Below are positions 23,939-25,300 of a stretch of 25,300 bases of DNA, piece after piece (position 1 is the first letter of the stretch; every line of letters begins with the position of its first letter). The notes below the pieces were generated by a model. The model was not told the DNA's origin. It made no database searches and saw only the letters and a program-made list of their open reading frames with translations. The stretch comes from a virus: IMG/VR virus record IMGVR_UViG_3300029267_000127, positions 1 to 25,300 of that record. One strand, 5' to 3'. A program made the translations under genes and the position numbers.

Positions 23939-24379
23939 TCAGAATGGTTTGTCGCAAATGTCCAATGGACTATTATAAATTATAGTCAACGCTCCCGTAG
24001 CCCCAACCACATCATCAGAGAAACGCTCCTTGAATGGTGTTATGGTGAAGGGTGTTGATATTTCAACAAGGGGATTATCCAAAGTCATATTGAACTTTGA
24101 AATCACATCAGTCAAATACTGAATACATAATGACTGGTGTTTGATAATATCCGCTTTGGTGTCCTTTGATTGCGTCATACTGATAAGATTGAAGGTGAAC
24201 CTTGAAGTTTTGTTGTCCGCTTGAATATTGATTGGATTAAGAAACATATATGGATAATCGGGCGCTTCATTTGTGTCGGGGGTGTTCATATCACTTATAT
24301 CCCCGTATCCAAATGTGTTTACAAACTTATGTGCTTCACATATAGTTTCTATTTTTGTTATTATTTCTTCGTAAGTCAT
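23939..24379 (-). CDS. Putative tail terminator/completion protein, 146 aa (right copy)
   Basis: Counterpart of 2738-3178, starting at ATG 24379 (MTYEEIITKIETICEAH). This start has no TTG extension and fixes the start of the other copy. Changes are scattered (HPL to NPL near residue 102, the C-terminal residue I to F). It overlaps the 234-aa gene by 44 nt, as in the left copy. Confidence 0.65.
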   Translation of the reverse strand: MTYEEIITKIETICEAHKFVNTFGYGDISDMNTPDTNEAPDYPYMFLNPINIQADNKTSRFTFNLISMTQSKDTKADIIKHQSLCIQYLTDVISKFNMTLDNPLVEISTPFTITPFKERFSDDVVGATGALTIIYNSPLDICDKPF

Positions 24380-25040
24380 TTAATCTTTTATTTTCTTCTT
24401 CCAATTTATCTTTTTTCCATGCCAAGAAATTGAAACATTCCTTCACATTATGTTTGACGACTTCTTTGATATTCAGGAACTTTTCATCCGCCAAAACCAT
24501 AATTAAGTCATACCACATATATTCGGGGGAAATCTTTTCAATTTCTTCTTTGATTTCCCCTTCTTCGTCAATACCAAATAATTTTGAATAACCCTTGAAT
24601 ATGGTTTCCCTGAATTTGATATATGATTGTATCGCTCCCCAAACTTGTCGTAATGTTATGTCCTTTGTGTCGTCAAGATTGTATAGTTTCTTTGATATTT
24701 TATCAATGGTTTTTCTTAACCCCTTATTGAATAAGATTTCCAAATCAATAAAATCACCCAAACTGATTTCATCAAAGTTGATAAGTTTGTGTTCACCAAT
24801 TTCTTTGACTATATCACAATCTGACGGATACAGGACATTATAAATAATTATCACCCCAACTGATTTTGTTTTGTCGGGGATTATATCAATTTCATCATCG
24901 GGGATTTCCATCGCCTCTTGAAGTATGTAAGCCCAACTGAATTCGGACTCCACATCAAACCGAGCCAAGTCCTTCCACTTATCCAATGTGAAATCTTCGG
25001 GAACACTATATGTATTGTTATTTATGACGAAATCAAACAT
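24336..25040 (-). CDS. Conserved phage protein, 234 aa (right copy)
   Basis: Counterpart of 3135-3839, starting MFDFVINNNTYSV at 25040. The upstream ATG available in the left copy is ACG here, so this start is shared. The C-terminal 20 residues (EENKRLNDLRRNNNKNRNYM) differ most, while the stretch GYSKLFGIDEEGEIKEEIEK is unchanged. Function is unknown; possible tail chaperone or neck factor by position. Confidence 0.65.
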   Translation of the reverse strand: MFDFVINNNTYSVPEDFTLDKWKDLARFDVESEFSWAYILQEAMEIPDDEIDIIPDKTKSVGVIIIYNVLYPSDCDIVKEIGEHKLINFDEISLGDFIDLEILFNKGLRKTIDKISKKLYNLDDTKDITLRQVWGAIQSYIKFRETIFKGYSKLFGIDEEGEIKEEIEKISPEYMWYDLIMVLADEKFLNIKEVVKHNVKECFNFLAWKKDKLEEENKRLNDLRRNNNKNRNYM

Positions 25041-25053
25041 ACTTAAAAATATA

Positions 25054-25300
25054 TTATCTGACCCAGTTGTATGAACCTTTCTTCTTTTTAGTTTTTCGTG
25101 CGTAGTTGGTTATTGCCAAAGACATAACGCAGTCGTCGTGAAACCCCTTTTCAGCACCATACTTGATGTTCCGTGTTGAAGGTGAATATTCAAATGTGAA
25201 GGTGTTTAATTCTTGAAATAAGGGGGGATATAATTCTTGTGAAGGTATGACTATACTTCCATCATTAAAATCCAATATCAGTCCTTCTATGATTTCCTGT
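25054..25300 (-). CDS. terL: Terminase large subunit, C-terminal part (right copy, cut by window edge)
   Basis: The frame is open to the right edge and encodes the last 81 residues of the terminase. These include the nuclease-domain end GFHDDCVMSLAITNYARKTK and the terminal YNWVR, as in the complete gene at 3853-5070. The 135 bases next to the edge are identical to that gene. The rest of the gene lies beyond the window. Confidence 0.9.
   Translation of the reverse strand, partial: QEIIEGLILDFNDGSIVIPSQELYPPLFQELNTFTFEYSPSTRNIKYGAEKGFHDDCVMSLAITNYARKTKKKKGSYNWVR

Larger units (their letters stand above)
21202..25300. repeat. Right copy of the 4.1 kb diverged repeat (pairs with 1-4099)
   Basis: This copy carries the same genes as 1-4099 at an offset of 21,201 bp. 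The two copies already differ 12 bases in from the left edge. The final 135 bases (25166-25300) are identical to 3965-4099, although the rest differs by several percent. The copy is cut by the window edge inside the terminase gene. Confidence 0.95.

Overview
The window looks like a little over one genome length of a small, AT-rich, tailed phage of a Bacteroidota (Flavobacteriia-like) host. Three things point to the host. Genes start after A-rich stretches with no Shine-Dalgarno sequence. Three or more intergenic sites match the Bacteroidota promoter pattern TTTG-N19-21-TAnnTTTG. Several structural proteins (tape-measure tail ending, DUF6712-like connector, mosaic XkdF-type protease) are of kinds I know from Bacteroidota phages. 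A tail tube candidate and a tape-measure protein without a recognisable sheath suggest a siphovirus. All of this comes from reading the sequence; no database search was run.

Layout: nearly every gene is on the minus strand, so transcription runs right to left. Bases 1-4099 and 21202-25300 are the same genes twice, at a constant offset of 21,201 bp with no net indel but many substitutions. This implies a genome unit of about 21.2 kb, covered about 1.2 times by two diverged variants. Following transcription around this unit: an RHH protein and a winged-helix protein (8350-7851), a candidate origin (7682-7812), DnaB-like helicase (7657-6431), small ORFs, a sigma-like protein (6242-5643), an AT-hook protein, small and large terminase (5344-3853), neck and tail genes (3839-1, repeated at 25040-19897), tape measure (19881-17788), prohead protease (17791-16130), a small membrane protein, scaffold-like protein, major capsid, tail tube candidate (to 13900), a terminator, then portal, connector, fibre-like proteins, holin and a coiled-coil protein ending at a terminator at 9054-9081.

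Two small genes (8467-8736 and 8875-9063) are the only ones on the plus strand. They lie between the replication genes and the end of the late region, with two good promoters, a strong hairpin terminator and an inverted repeat. The first encodes a small protein whose C-terminus resembles the SSB tail that recruits replication and repair proteins.

No integrase, transposase, reverse transcriptase, CRISPR array, DNA polymerase or obvious endolysin is visible; I noticed no tRNA. Genes are tightly packed, with 1-, 4- and longer-base overlaps, and no stretch over 300 bases lacks a gene.
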